Of a stretch of DNA of 38,356 nt, positions 7,413-15,495 are shown one piece after another (within the stretch, counting starts at the first letter, position 1; each line of letters begins with the position of its first letter). The notes under the pieces are model-generated. The model had not been told where the DNA came from, searched no databases, and saw only the letters and a program-made list of their open reading frames with translations. A program made the position numbers and the translations under genes. This DNA is from Aliibacillus thermotolerans (lineage in GTDB: Bacteria > Bacillota > Bacilli > Bacillales > Marinococcaceae), in assembly GCF_027853235.1 (NCBI RefSeq), contig NZ_WKJG01000032.1, positions 1 through 38,356 on the forward strand. The letters are read 5' to 3'.

Positions 7413-7678
7413 TGCAAGAAGAAACAATTTACGGATTGGCAGGAATGGGGTTTGCTATTTTACTAATTGCCCTTGGCGTCGTAATGATCGTTTCATTGAC
7501 GAAAGTTTGGCAAACGAAAATTAAAACAACAAAAGAAGAAGTCTACCAAAAACAAGCAGCAGAAGCCATTGAAGCACAAAAAGAATCGGCACGATTAAAT
7601 GAAAAATTAGCGACAGAAATGGCAGAAATGAAAGAACGTATTACTTCGATTGAAAAAATTTTGAAAGAAGTAGAATAG
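7409..7678 (+). CDS. Small membrane-anchored coiled-coil protein
   Basis: 89 residues. One membrane segment (about 8-30) is followed by a charged helix rich in Glu, Lys and Ala (about 35-88) with heptad-like spacing, which probably forms a cytoplasmic coiled coil. It overlaps the regulator gene by ATGA and is the last gene before a strong terminator. I do not recognise a named family; the organisation suggests a scaffold or accessory to the membrane protein at 6703. Confidence 0.75.
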   Translation: MMQEETIYGLAGMGFAILLIALGVVMIVSLTKVWQTKIKTTKEEVYQKQAAEAIEAQKESARLNEKLATEMAEMKERITSIEKILKEVE

Positions 7679-7720
7679 TAAGCTGCTTGCAAGCCTAAGG
7701 CTCTTTCTAATCATATAAAT

Positions 7721-7758
7721 GAGGGAAATCCTGTTTTGACGCAGGATTTCCCTCTTTG
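7721..7758 (+). terminator. Rho-independent terminator
   Basis: Perfect 13-bp arms GAGGGAAATCCTG (7721-7733) and CAGGATTTCCCTC (7742-7754) surround an 8-nt loop, followed by TTTGT. It ends the ArsR operon. The remaining 240 bp up to the promoter at 7996 is AT-rich and shows no gene. Confidence 0.88.
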
Positions 7759-7995
7759 TCGTATTAAAAGGTTATAGGATCAATTTACATCTCATTCGCC
7801 CCTTCCATTTCTTTTTTAACAATTACAGGATTTATATTTACCTAAAATTTTCATTTATGAAATTGTTTGTTCATCATTATTCTATATTTTTCCAATTAAA
7901 ATGCCCTTCTTTAACAATTTTTATAAAAAAGCGTCATATAAAATCTTCATGGGACCTTTCCTTTTTTCCTGCGTAATTATTTTGTCAATAACATA

Positions 7996-8049
7996 TTGAC
8001 CAATGAGCAATGTTCGTGTAATATATCACATAAATGATAACGATTCTCA
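7996..8049 (+). promoter_or_regulatory. Sigma-A promoter with Fur box, siderophore uptake operon
   Basis: TTGACC (7996-8001) and TAATAT (8019-8024) are separated by exactly 17 bp. The Fur box TGATAACGATTCTCA (8035-8049) matches the 7-1-7 consensus TGATAAT-N-ATTATCA at 12 of 14 defined positions and lies just downstream of the expected start point, where bound Fur would block transcription. The 17-mer TGATAACGATTCTCATT recurs identically before the reductase gene (13475-13491). Confidence 0.88.
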
Positions 8050-8079
8050 TTTTCGTCATAAAGAAAAGGTGATGGACTG

Positions 8080-8871
8080 ATGTCAACACTAACAATCGAA
8101 CAAATAGCAGTTGGTTATGGTGATTCCATCATTATCGACGGCTTGGATGTGACCATTCCTGAAAATAAAATCACAACCATTATTGGACCAAATGGGTGTG
8201 GAAAATCGACATTATTAAAAACAATTTCAAGATTATTAAAGGCGCAAAAAGGATCGGTTTATCTTGATGGAAAAGCGATTCATCAATTATCTACAAAAGA
8301 TATAGCAAAAAGAATGGCGATTCTCCCACAAACGACCGAAACTCCTTCCGGTTTAACGGTCTATGAACTTGTTTCCTATGGACGATTCCCTTACCAAAAG
8401 GGGTTTCATTCCATGAAAAAAGAGGATGTTGAGGCGGTACAGTGGGCATTGGAAGTCACCGGTGTCACGGATTTTAGTGACCGTCCGGTGGAAGCCCTTT
8501 CAGGTGGGCAACGACAACGAGTTTGGATAGCAATGGCACTGGCACAAGAGACGGAAATTTTAGTGTTAGATGAACCTACCACGTATTTAGATTTAGCACA
8601 TCAACTGGATATTTTGCTACTTTTAAAAAGCCTAAATGAGAAAGAAAATAGAACCATTGTGATGGTATTACACGATTTGAATCATGCTTCCCGTTTTTCC
8701 GATTATTTAATTGCCATGAAAGATGGTGCCATCGTGACAGAAGGAACACCGAATGAAGTCATGACAGCGGAAAACATGGAAGCAGTTTTCGATATTCAAG
8801 CCATTATGACGGAGTGTCCATTAAGCAATCATCCTATTTGTCTTACTTACCAATCTTCTAAGGGTGTTTAA
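8080..8871 (+). CDS. Iron-siderophore ABC transporter ATPase (FecE/FhuC/YusV family)
   Basis: 263 residues. Walker A GPNGCGKST is near residue 37, the Q-loop is LPQTTETP, the signature is LSGGQRQRVWIA, Walker B is ILVLDEPTTYLDLAHQ, and the switch histidine is in VLHDLNHAS. The TYLDLAHQ pattern is diagnostic for ferric siderophore/haem importer ATPases. It is the first gene of a Fur-controlled operon, with AAAAGGTGAT before the ATG, and is followed after 2 bp by the first permease. It energises uptake through the two permeases and the lipoprotein downstream. Confidence 0.93.
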   Translation: MSTLTIEQIAVGYGDSIIIDGLDVTIPENKITTIIGPNGCGKSTLLKTISRLLKAQKGSVYLDGKAIHQLSTKDIAKRMAILPQTTETPSGLTVYELVSYGRFPYQKGFHSMKKEDVEAVQWALEVTGVTDFSDRPVEALSGGQRQRVWIAMALAQETEILVLDEPTTYLDLAHQLDILLLLKSLNEKENRTIVMVLHDLNHASRFSDYLIAMKDGAIVTEGTPNEVMTAENMEAVFDIQAIMTECPLSNHPICLTYQSSKGV

Positions 8872-8873
8872 AC

Positions 8874-9932
8874 ATGTCTCGCACCAAAAATATGACGGAA
8901 CAGGATTCCTCACAAACAATCAAAGTGAAAACAAAATCAAAACCTATCACTGGCGTTCTTGTACTATTGATTGGAATCATTGGACTTATTTTCGCTATCG
9001 GGCTATCTATTTCATTTGGTGCGGCCGATATTGATTTAATGACAGTCTGGTCGGCTGTTTTTTCTTTTAATGGGGATTTAACATCCCACCAAATCATTCA
9101 AGAAATTCGACTCCCCCGCGTATTAGGAGCTGCTATTATCGGTGCTTGTTTTTCAGTTGCCGGAGCTATTATGCAAGGGATGACGAGAAATCCTTTGGCT
9201 GATTCCGGGCTATTAGGATTAAACGCAGGGGCTGCATTTATGGTAGCAATTAGTTTGTCTTTTTTTCCAGGCTTGTCTTATCAATACTTCCTATTTTTTT
9301 CTTTTGCAGGTGCTGCCATGAGTACAATCATCGTGTTTGGCATTGGCTCGATGTCTCGATTAGGATTAACGCCGATGCGGCTCGTCTTGGCCGGAGCAGC
9401 AGTCACAGCATTGCTAACTTCCCTCAGCCAAGGGATTGCTATTCACTTTGATTTAGAACAAGATTTGGCCTTTTGGTATGCCGGAGATGTATCGAGAGCG
9501 ACATGGGAGAATCTGGAATACATGTTTCCATGGGTATTGATTGCCTTCATTGGTGCCCTTTTTTTATCCCGTTCGATTACATTGCTTAGTTTAGGAGAAG
9601 AGATAGCGATTGGACTAGGCCAACGACCGACCTTGATTAAAATTGCCGGGTTTATTGTTGTGCTCATCTTAGCAGGAATTGCGGTTTCTATGGTTGGAGC
9701 AGTTAGTTTTGTCGGACTTCTCATTCCCCATCTCACTCGTTTCCTCGTTGGGCATGATTATCGTTGGATTATTCCTAATTCCATCGTCGTCGGTAGTTTA
9801 TTTATGGTGATCGCAGATTTATGTGCAAGAATGATGAATCCTCCCAACGAGACACCGATTGGTGCACTGATTGCGGTTATTGGGGTTCCTTTCTTCCTTT
9901 ACATCGCGAGGAAAGGAGGAAAAGGGCTTTGA
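8874..9932 (+). CDS. Iron-siderophore ABC transporter permease 1 (FecCD family)
   Basis: 352 residues with about nine or ten membrane segments. FecCD family signatures are visible: EIRLPRVLGAAIIGA near residue 78, MQGMTRNPLADSGLLG near 100, and the coupling region VGLLIPHLTRFLVG near 280. It forms a heterodimer with the next permease. Its TGA overlaps the TTG start of the second permease by 4 bases (TTGA), so the two are translationally coupled. Confidence 0.93.
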   Translation: MSRTKNMTEQDSSQTIKVKTKSKPITGVLVLLIGIIGLIFAIGLSISFGAADIDLMTVWSAVFSFNGDLTSHQIIQEIRLPRVLGAAIIGACFSVAGAIMQGMTRNPLADSGLLGLNAGAAFMVAISLSFFPGLSYQYFLFFSFAGAAMSTIIVFGIGSMSRLGLTPMRLVLAGAAVTALLTSLSQGIAIHFDLEQDLAFWYAGDVSRATWENLEYMFPWVLIAFIGALFLSRSITLLSLGEEIAIGLGQRPTLIKIAGFIVVLILAGIAVSMVGAVSFVGLLIPHLTRFLVGHDYRWIIPNSIVVGSLFMVIADLCARMMNPPNETPIGALIAVIGVPFFLYIARKGGKGL

Positions 9933-10966
9933 TAGAACATATGTCAACATCGAAAACAGAGCAAAAGAAAAAGCGAAAATTTTTAATGATTACAGCAATC
10001 TGTTTTATTCTACTCATCCTTACATTCATTTTTAGCATGAATACCGGGGCGAACAGCCAGTCCCCATCTGAAGTATTCCAAACGCTCATAGGAAACGGGG
10101 ATCGACAACAACACTTAATTTTATTTGAATTTCGTTTACCACGAATTGTTTTATCCGTTTTAGTAGGAATCGGTTTAGCGGTATCCGGTTGTGTATTACA
10201 GAGTATCTCTCGTAATGCTTTGGCGGAACCTGGACTTCTAGGGATTCATGCCGGAGCGGGTTTAGCCATTCTCATGTTTGTTTCATTTGTACCCGTTGGT
10301 GTGTTAAATTCCACCTATTTCACTCCTGTTTTCGCCCTATTTGGTGCCCTTTTCTCTTCATTTCTTGTTTACCGTTTCGCTCATAAGCGGAATGAGGGTC
10401 TTTTGCCAATGAGATTAATATTAACTGGAGTAGCAGTGCAAGCAGGGATTCAAGCAGCGATGATTGTGTTAACAATTCATTTGACCCCTGAGAGATACGA
10501 AACCGTCGCCTACTGGTTAGCAGGACACATTGGTACGACATCTTGGGATTACATATTGGCATTGTTACCTTGGCTTATCATTTTTCTTCCAATTGTTTAT
10601 GGAAAAGTACGTGTCCTCAACATTCTCCATTTAGGAGATCCATTAGCCATTAGCCTAGGGACAGACCTTGAAAAAGAACGCAAAATATTAATAGGTGCTG
10701 CCGTTTGTTTGGCAGCCTCTAGCGTTTCAGTCAGTGGCAGCATTAGTTTTGTCGGACTCATAGCCCCTCATTTAGCAAAACAACTGATCGGTAGTAGGCA
10801 TGAATATTATTTGCCAATTTCTGCACTATTAGGCGCTTTACTCGTACTATTAGGAGATACCATTGGTCGGGTGATTCTTGCGCCTTCTGAAATCCCAGCG
10901 GGGCTCGTTGTGGCAGTTATTGGTGCCCCGTATTTCTTATATTTATTGACAAAGTCTAACGTTTAA
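9929..10966 (+). CDS. Iron-siderophore ABC transporter permease 2 (FecCD family)
   Basis: 345 residues when started at the TTG at 9929, which has GGAGG 8 bp upstream. The same frame is open back to 9821, but that part is the permease 1 gene read in another frame. The next ATG (9941) is too far from the site. FecCD motifs repeat those of permease 1: FRLPRIVLSVLVGIGLAVSG, SISRNALAEPGLLG and ISFVGLIAPHLAKQL. It pairs with permease 1 to form the siderophore channel. Confidence 0.92.
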   Translation: MIEHMSTSKTEQKKKRKFLMITAICFILLILTFIFSMNTGANSQSPSEVFQTLIGNGDRQQHLILFEFRLPRIVLSVLVGIGLAVSGCVLQSISRNALAEPGLLGIHAGAGLAILMFVSFVPVGVLNSTYFTPVFALFGALFSSFLVYRFAHKRNEGLLPMRLILTGVAVQAGIQAAMIVLTIHLTPERYETVAYWLAGHIGTTSWDYILALLPWLIIFLPIVYGKVRVLNILHLGDPLAISLGTDLEKERKILIGAAVCLAASSVSVSGSISFVGLIAPHLAKQLIGSRHEYYLPISALLGALLVLLGDTIGRVILAPSEIPAGLVVAVIGAPYFLYLLTKSNV

Positions 10967-10989
10967 TGAGATATAAAGGAGAAATGGAT

Positions 10990-11958
10990 ATGTGGAAGAA
11001 AAACTTTTGGATCAGTCTTCTGATACTAGCACTCATATTAATGTTAGCTGCTTGTAACGGAAATGACCAAGCAAATAAAGAAATAGAAAGTGAAAACAAA
11101 GAAACAACGGACACTCGACTCTTTGAAACAGTAAAAGGAGAAGTAGAAATCCCGGTAAACCCTCAAAGAATTGTCACAGACTTTTATGCTGGAGAAGTGC
11201 TCGCGGTTGGAGGAAATCTGGTAGGTGCTGATTCAGATGCATTTTCCCATCCATTTATACAGGATCAATTAAACGATGTAACGGATTTAGGTACACCGAT
11301 GAATGTAGAAAAAATGGTTGAATTAAATCCTGATTTAATTATTACGATGTATGAGGATCATTATGAAGAGTACTCAAAAATTGCACCTACCCTTTATATT
11401 CCGTGGAATACAGATGCTGATATTTATGAAACGCTAACATTGTTTGGAGATATTACCGGAAATGAAGAAGAAGCAAAGGCTTTTTCAGAAGAGTATGATG
11501 AAATCGTGGCCGCTGCCAAAGAACAATTGAAAGATGAAGTAGATGAAAATACAACGGTCGGCATTTATGAATTAACAGCTGACGGCAAATTATGGGTGTT
11601 TGGCAAGAACTTCGGGCGCGGTGGTCAAGTATTATACGACGCATTTGACCTTAAAGCTCCTGAAAAAATTCAAACAGACATTATGGAGGGAGATGGATAC
11701 GCTGAAATCTCAATGGAAGTTTTTCCTGAATATGCAGCGGATTATATGTTCATGACAGTCTATGACCCGGAAAATACGGGAACGGCACTCAATCAATTGC
11801 AAAATATGTCTATTTATCAAAACCTCGATGCAGTAAAAAACGATACGTTTTTCATTAATGATTTTGACCAGTTCTATCGCTATGATCCGATTGCCATCCG
11901 TGAACAAGTAACACTGTTTACAGAATTGCTCCTTGAAAAAGCAGAATCGACCAGCTGA
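10990..11958 (+). CDS. Iron-siderophore-binding lipoprotein
   Basis: 322 residues from the ATG at 10990, which has AAGGAG 8 bp upstream; an in-frame ATG at 10966 overlaps the permease stop but has no site. The signal peptide ends in lipobox LAAC (Cys22). The rest is a FeuA/FhuD/YfiY-type substrate-binding fold: IPVNPQRIVTDFYAGEVLAVGG, EKMVELNPDLIIT, TLFGDITGNEEEAKAF. It captures ferric siderophore outside the membrane for the two permeases. The ligand class (hydroxamate, catecholate or citrate) cannot be decided here. Confidence 0.92.
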   Translation: MWKKNFWISLLILALILMLAACNGNDQANKEIESENKETTDTRLFETVKGEVEIPVNPQRIVTDFYAGEVLAVGGNLVGADSDAFSHPFIQDQLNDVTDLGTPMNVEKMVELNPDLIITMYEDHYEEYSKIAPTLYIPWNTDADIYETLTLFGDITGNEEEAKAFSEEYDEIVAAAKEQLKDEVDENTTVGIYELTADGKLWVFGKNFGRGGQVLYDAFDLKAPEKIQTDIMEGDGYAEISMEVFPEYAADYMFMTVYDPENTGTALNQLQNMSIYQNLDAVKNDTFFINDFDQFYRYDPIAIREQVTLFTELLLEKAESTS

Positions 11959-11962
11959 ATGA

Positions 11963-12193
11963 AAAAAATATACAAACAAACGTCCGATGGATTACTTCAT
12001 TCAAGTTCGAATTGAAAAAGCGACAGAACTCATTAAAACAACAGACCTATTCATTAGTGACATTGCCGAACAAGTCGGTTATCAAGATCCATATTATTTT
12101 AGCAGACTTTATAAAAAATACACTGGTATTTCTCCCTCTGCAGTAAGACGACAATGGAAGCAAGATAAGAGGGATGGATTCGAACATTCATGA
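11963..12193 (+). pseudogene. Remnant of an AraC-family regulator, C-terminal HTH only
   Basis: The frame KKYTNKRPMDYF... opens right after a stop at 11960-11962 and covers about 76 residues. It starts inside the first helix-turn-helix and retains the second one: FISDIAEQVGYQDPYYFSRLYKKYTGISPS. An ATG at 11987 exists but has no ribosome-binding site. AraC regulators (Btr, YfiF and others) often accompany siderophore operons in Bacillus, so this looks like the 3' end of such a regulator left by a deletion that fused it to the lipoprotein gene. It may be untranslated. Confidence 0.65.
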
Positions 12194-12208
12194 ATCCATC
12201 TCTTTTTC
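12168..12208 (+). terminator. Rho-independent terminator of the siderophore operon
   Basis: GAGGGATGGATTCG pairs with TGAATCCATCTCT around a short loop, followed by a T-run (TCTTTTTCTTT). It overlaps the stop of the AraC remnant and ends the Fur-controlled operon. Confidence 0.85.
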
Positions 12209-12215
12209 TTTGCAG

Positions 12216-12335
12216 TTATTCTCCGTAAAGTTCATTCCCAAGCTTCTCGAGCGAATCAAACATACGTAAGCCATATCCGAATCAAATGATAAGAAGAATT
12301 GTGATTAAAATTGAAAATGTTAGTCTCTCTCTCAC
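12216..12335 (-). pseudogene. Small membrane protein ORF interrupted by TGA
   Basis: On the minus strand AAGGAG, 8 bp, then GTG starts VRERLTFSILITILLII, which meets TGA at codon 18. The frame continues as FGYGLRMFDSLEKLGNELYGE to TAA at codon 40. A TGG at codon 18 would give a 39-residue single-span membrane protein with a charged tail. It lies 45 bp after the reductase stop and probably in the same transcript. I do not recognise the family. A true nonsense mutation or a sequencing error are both possible. Confidence 0.5.
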
Positions 12336-12380
12336 CTTGAATACTCCTTATTGCTGCTTTATCTCTTGATGACAGAGAAG

Positions 12381-13448
12381 CTATTTTACAACCACTTGTT
12401 CTTGAAGTTGTTTGTTGATAAGTTCCCGATTCCGCTTCTGAAAAATGTCATTATGAGAGGATACTATTCCACTTTCATCAGCTTCTGGCTGAATATATAA
12501 TTTTGCTTTATTTACAGCATTTATGGCATCTTGGAAAGCACCGGCAATCAAATGGACTTTTCCTTCGTAGTGAATGACATCCCCTGCTGCATACAAGCCT
12601 GGGACACTTGTTTCACAAAATACATTTCCTTTCATAAAATATTCGTTCACCATTTCAATGTTTAACTTGCTTTCTTCTAACAACGATTGCTCTCTTTTAT
12701 AACCATGGTTCACTACCACTTCATCGACAGGCAAAGTAGTAACTTCACCAGTCTGGTTATTGGTTAGTTCCACTTTTTCAATGATTGTACCAGTGCCATC
12801 TGGAATTAATTTTGTAATTTCCGTATAAAAGAAACATTGCACAGAACTATTTAATAATTGGGAAACTTGAGCTTCGTGAGCGTTTAACGTATCTTTTCGA
12901 TAAGTTAAATACACTTTTTTGGCAATCGGTTCAAGTTCATTTGCCCAATCAACGGCTGTATGTCCCCCTCCGGAAATAACAACAACTTTGTCTTTAAATT
13001 TTTTCAGTGATTTAATGGTGTAATTTAAATTCGAACTGAAAAAATTCTCTGCCCCTTCTACTTCCAGCTTTTGCGGGTTAATAATCCCTCCGCCAATTGC
13101 TACAATTACAGCTCGAGAATAATGTTTTTCGCCGGATTCTGTTTTTAACACAAACAGTCCCGCTTCATTTTTCGTAATTTCTGACACCTTTTCACCCAAA
13201 ACAACAGTTGGCTGAAAAGTTAGTGCCTGTTCAACCAATTGTTCAATTAATTTTTCTCCTGAAATAGGGGGGATACCACCCACATCCCATATCAACTTTT
13301 CAGGATAGACATGTACTTTTCCACCTAGTTGGTTTTGATATTCTATGATCTTAGTTTTCATTTCCCGCAAACCACTATAAAAGGAAGAAAATAATCCAGC
13401 AGGCCCTCCGCCAATAATAGTTACATCAAAAACTTCCGCCTCTTTCAT
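12381..13448 (-). CDS. Ferredoxin/flavodoxin-NADP+ reductase, YcgT/YumC/IruO type
   Basis: A 355-residue flavoprotein with thioredoxin-reductase fold. The FAD site is IIGGGPAG (11-18), the NADPH site is VISGGGHTAVDWA (about 160-172), and the C-terminal FAD motif is GLYAAGDVIHYEGK. The CxxC redox pair of thioredoxin reductase is absent (GGHTAVDWA stands in its place), which marks the ferredoxin-NADP reductase type 2 group. A strong Fur box lies 27 bp upstream. Iron-regulated members, such as staphylococcal IruO, reduce ferric siderophores to release iron, which fits its neighbour, the uptake operon. RBS GTAGGAGG, ATG start. Confidence 0.88.
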   Translation of the reverse strand: MKEAEVFDVTIIGGGPAGLFSSFYSGLREMKTKIIEYQNQLGGKVHVYPEKLIWDVGGIPPISGEKLIEQLVEQALTFQPTVVLGEKVSEITKNEAGLFVLKTESGEKHYSRAVIVAIGGGIINPQKLEVEGAENFFSSNLNYTIKSLKKFKDKVVVISGGGHTAVDWANELEPIAKKVYLTYRKDTLNAHEAQVSQLLNSSVQCFFYTEITKLIPDGTGTIIEKVELTNNQTGEVTTLPVDEVVVNHGYKREQSLLEESKLNIEMVNEYFMKGNVFCETSVPGLYAAGDVIHYEGKVHLIAGAFQDAINAVNKAKLYIQPEADESGIVSSHNDIFQKRNRELINKQLQEQVVVK

Positions 13449-13475
13449 GATTGATTCCTCCTACTCGGATATATT

Positions 13476-13494
13476 GATAACGATTCTCATTATC
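13476..13494 (-). promoter_or_regulatory. Fur box of the reductase gene
   Basis: GATAACGATTCTCATTATC matches the 19-bp Fur consensus GATAATGATAATCATTATC at 16 of 19 positions. It lies 28-46 bp upstream of the reductase ATG, over the expected promoter, so iron repression is predicted. Confidence 0.88.
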
Positions 13495-13586
13495 ATATAC
13501 ATGATTGTATCATAGATGAATATATTTCGAAATAGACAATTTTTAAAACATGGAGGATTTTAAAAAAGTGAGAGCATAAAGAAACG

Positions 13587-13962
13587 GAGCTGTCCAAAAA
13601 GTCCTGATTGGTGACATTTTGGACATTTTTTTGTTACCGCTTCATCAAAAATTGCTTCTGGAAAACGCCTCTTGGCCGAATCATGGCATGTTCCAACACC
13701 AAATTGTTGATGGAAATAAGTCATGGATAGTCATGCCATCGTTTGATCAAAGTATTGCTTGTGAAAGCAAGCCATGGATGGGGCATGCCACCGTTTCATA
13801 TAAAAATAGTTTGTGGAAACAAGCTATGAACGGATCATGGCACCGTTTCAATCCAAACACCATTGTGAAAGCAATCCATGCACGATGTATGGAACCGTTT
13901 CAGCGCTAAATGATTGTTGAAAGGAACGCTCGATTTATTTTTCAGGACTTATTAGACAGCCC
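13587..13962 (+). mobile_element. MITE-like element with terminal inverted repeats, copy A
   Basis: The ends carry CTGTCCAAAAAGTCCTG (13590-13606) and, inverted, CTGTCTAATAAGTCCTG (13943-13959), with 15 of 17 bases identical and a few more G/C positions outside. The left end is itself a hairpin (13591-13625). Between them lie five 52-bp dyad units. No transposase frame is present, so it would be non-autonomous. A second copy in opposite orientation lies at 25864-26286. TIRs of this sort resemble the ends of IS1182-like elements as I remember them, but the parent family is not established and no target duplication is visible. Confidence 0.72.
13644..13902 (+). repeat. Five tandem ~52-bp dyad repeats (element A)
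   Basis: Units start at 13644, 13696 (51 bp), 13747, 13799 and 13851. Read on the minus strand each has the pattern TGAAAC, about 4 nt, CCATGA, about 4 nt, TCATGG, 3-4 nt, GTTTCA/GCTTTCA, then a T-rich spacer. Each is therefore a nested inverted repeat about 37 bp long. The open frame through it is not coding: 52 is not a multiple of three, so the reading frame rotates from unit to unit. Confidence 0.85.
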
Positions 13963-14236
13963 CCTCATCATGGATCATCATTTCGCTTCAGTCTTTTACG
14001 TTTCCATTGAAAACGAGGACTTCATTCAAATATCAATCCATCAAAATTCAACGTCGAGAAAAAGAGCGTTCATCCTCATATTATTTCGAATGAAGCGTCG
14101 ATCGTTTTGATTGGTGCTAGGGGACATACTTCAATGTTTATCGATGAGCGATAACGGAGGTAACTGCTTTCGTAGAAAAAAAAACACCAACTAGCAGGAA
14201 TGGAGTCGGGGTGCAACGTACTAAGAGGCAATAGCG
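13963..14236. other. Intergenic, no gene recognised
   Basis: No supported coding region, RNA gene or terminator was recognised between the right end of element A and the stop of the PilZ gene. Short open frames here lack ribosome-binding sites. Confidence 0.5.
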
Positions 14237-14830
14237 CTAATTCTCAACTGCATGATTTGGCTCACGATTCTCTTCTCTTTCCACGGACTTTCGCATCTCC
14301 TTTTGTTTTACTTTCGTCACTTCAACCTTTTGTAATTGTTGGGCTAATTGTTGAAGCAATTTCTCATCATTACCGATAAACTGAATTCCATAAGCAACCT
14401 GTTCTAAAGTCTCTTCTTTACGTACAATTTTCCCGGTGAGCACAAACGGCTTGTTATTCACATGAAACTTCAGTTGAAGAATGATTTTTTTTCTTACTGG
14501 CAAATCATACCGACACAACAGTTTCAGACCACTTCGACTAATGTCTAAAGCATCCCCTTGCCCTTGTTTTCTTTCCGATTGTTGAAAAATTTGATTGCCA
14601 ATTCTTATAATCTCAAATGTACATTTTTTTGACGTAAATTCAACACGATGATCCTGTCTGTAATGTTTTTGGTTTAATTTTTTTTCTAGTTCTGCAATCG
14701 TTTTTTTTAGTCTTTGAATGTCTCGTTTTTTGTGTTGAATTTCTACGGCAAATGAAACAATTGTGATTAAAAACAGTACGAGGAAAAGACACAAAAATAA
14801 TATCATTAAAAAGTCCGAATCCATGAACAC
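14237..14830 (-). CDS. Membrane-anchored PilZ-domain protein (c-di-GMP receptor)
   Basis: 197 residues. There is one N-terminal membrane segment (about 7-29), a short coiled coil (about 32-55), then a PilZ domain. The c-di-GMP-binding residues are present: RQDHR (R-x-x-x-R, 58-62) and DISRSG (96-101, the D/N-x-S-x-x-G motif). A Lys/Glu-rich tail follows. It starts 5 bp after the EAL-domain gene, so the two form an operon pairing a c-di-GMP receptor with a phosphodiesterase. Its downstream target (motility, exopolysaccharide or other) is not visible here. Confidence 0.83.
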   Translation of the reverse strand: MFMDSDFLMILFLCLFLVLFLITIVSFAVEIQHKKRDIQRLKKTIAELEKKLNQKHYRQDHRVEFTSKKCTFEIIRIGNQIFQQSERKQGQGDALDISRSGLKLLCRYDLPVRKKIILQLKFHVNNKPFVLTGKIVRKEETLEQVAYGIQFIGNDEKLLQQLAQQLQKVEVTKVKQKEMRKSVEREENREPNHAVEN

Positions 14831-14835
14831 TCCTC

Positions 14836-15495
14836 CTACTTAGGTTTTCCTAGATAATATCCTTGCCCTACATGCACACCTAGTTGCGCAGCTACAAGCA
14901 ACTCACTTTTGTTTTCAATCCCCTCCAAAATGAGCGTCATGTTTCTCTCGTGACATATCTCCACAAGCGACCTAATTTGCTGCTGTTTGGGAAAAGAATC
15001 TGTTAAGTTGCGTGAAAATGACTGATCGAGTTTAATATAATGAGGATCAATGTCCGTAACAAAGTCGAAAGTAGCTTCTCCCTTTCCATAGTCATCGACA
15101 GCGATTTCATATCCACGGCGTTTTAACCGATTTACTATATTTTTAAATAACCTTCTATCTTTTATTTTTTCAGATTCATTAATTTCAAATACAATCGAGT
15201 CTTTAACCATCGTCCTTTGTTCCACCTCTTGTAAAAACGTAAAAAATTGAGGATGCAACATCGTGGAAGGGTAGATATTAATAAAAATTTTATGAGACAA
15301 TCCCGAAGTGGAAAGGGCTTTAAAAATAGATGTTGTATCTAATTCATATAACGTCTTATTTTCCATTGCTTGTTGAAATAAATGTTCGATGTCTGAAAAG
15401 TTATCACAACGAGTTAAGACTTCATACCCAAATATTTCTAAATCATTCAGTGTAAACAGTGGTTGATACACGTGATAAATTTGTATCTGGTCCAT
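14836..15495 (-). CDS. EAL-domain cyclic di-GMP phosphodiesterase
   Basis: 219 residues, a stand-alone EAL domain. Catalytic positions appear kept: E25 (EVLTR replaces EALxR), N73 (NIYPS), E104 (FEINESE), D134 and D135 (DDYGKG), K155 (IKLD), E191 (EGIE) and Q211 (GQGYYLGKP). The enzyme should therefore hydrolyse c-di-GMP to pGpG. There is no sensor domain or membrane segment. An AAGGGGTG site precedes the ATG. Its operon partner is the PilZ receptor, suggesting local signalling. Confidence 0.87.
   Translation of the reverse strand: MDQIQIYHVYQPLFTLNDLEIFGYEVLTRCDNFSDIEHLFQQAMENKTLYELDTTSIFKALSTSGLSHKIFINIYPSTMLHPQFFTFLQEVEQRTMVKDSIVFEINESEKIKDRRLFKNIVNRLKRRGYEIAVDDYGKGEATFDFVTDIDPHYIKLDQSFSRNLTDSFPKQQQIRSLVEICHERNMTLILEGIENKSELLVAAQLGVHVGQGYYLGKPK

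Noticed and set aside
9821-9928. N-terminal extension of the second siderophore permease
   Set aside because: It overlaps the first permease in another frame; the TTG at 9929 has a good ribosome-binding site and the conserved protein begins after it.
13619-13909. 96-residue open frame through element A
   Set aside because: It runs through 52-bp tandem repeats; 52 is not a multiple of three, so the encoded peptide differs in every unit. No ribosome-binding site. Open only because the repeat is poor in stops.
13910-14110. 66-residue open frame next to element A
   Set aside because: No ribosome-binding site and no recognisable family; it starts in the element's end.
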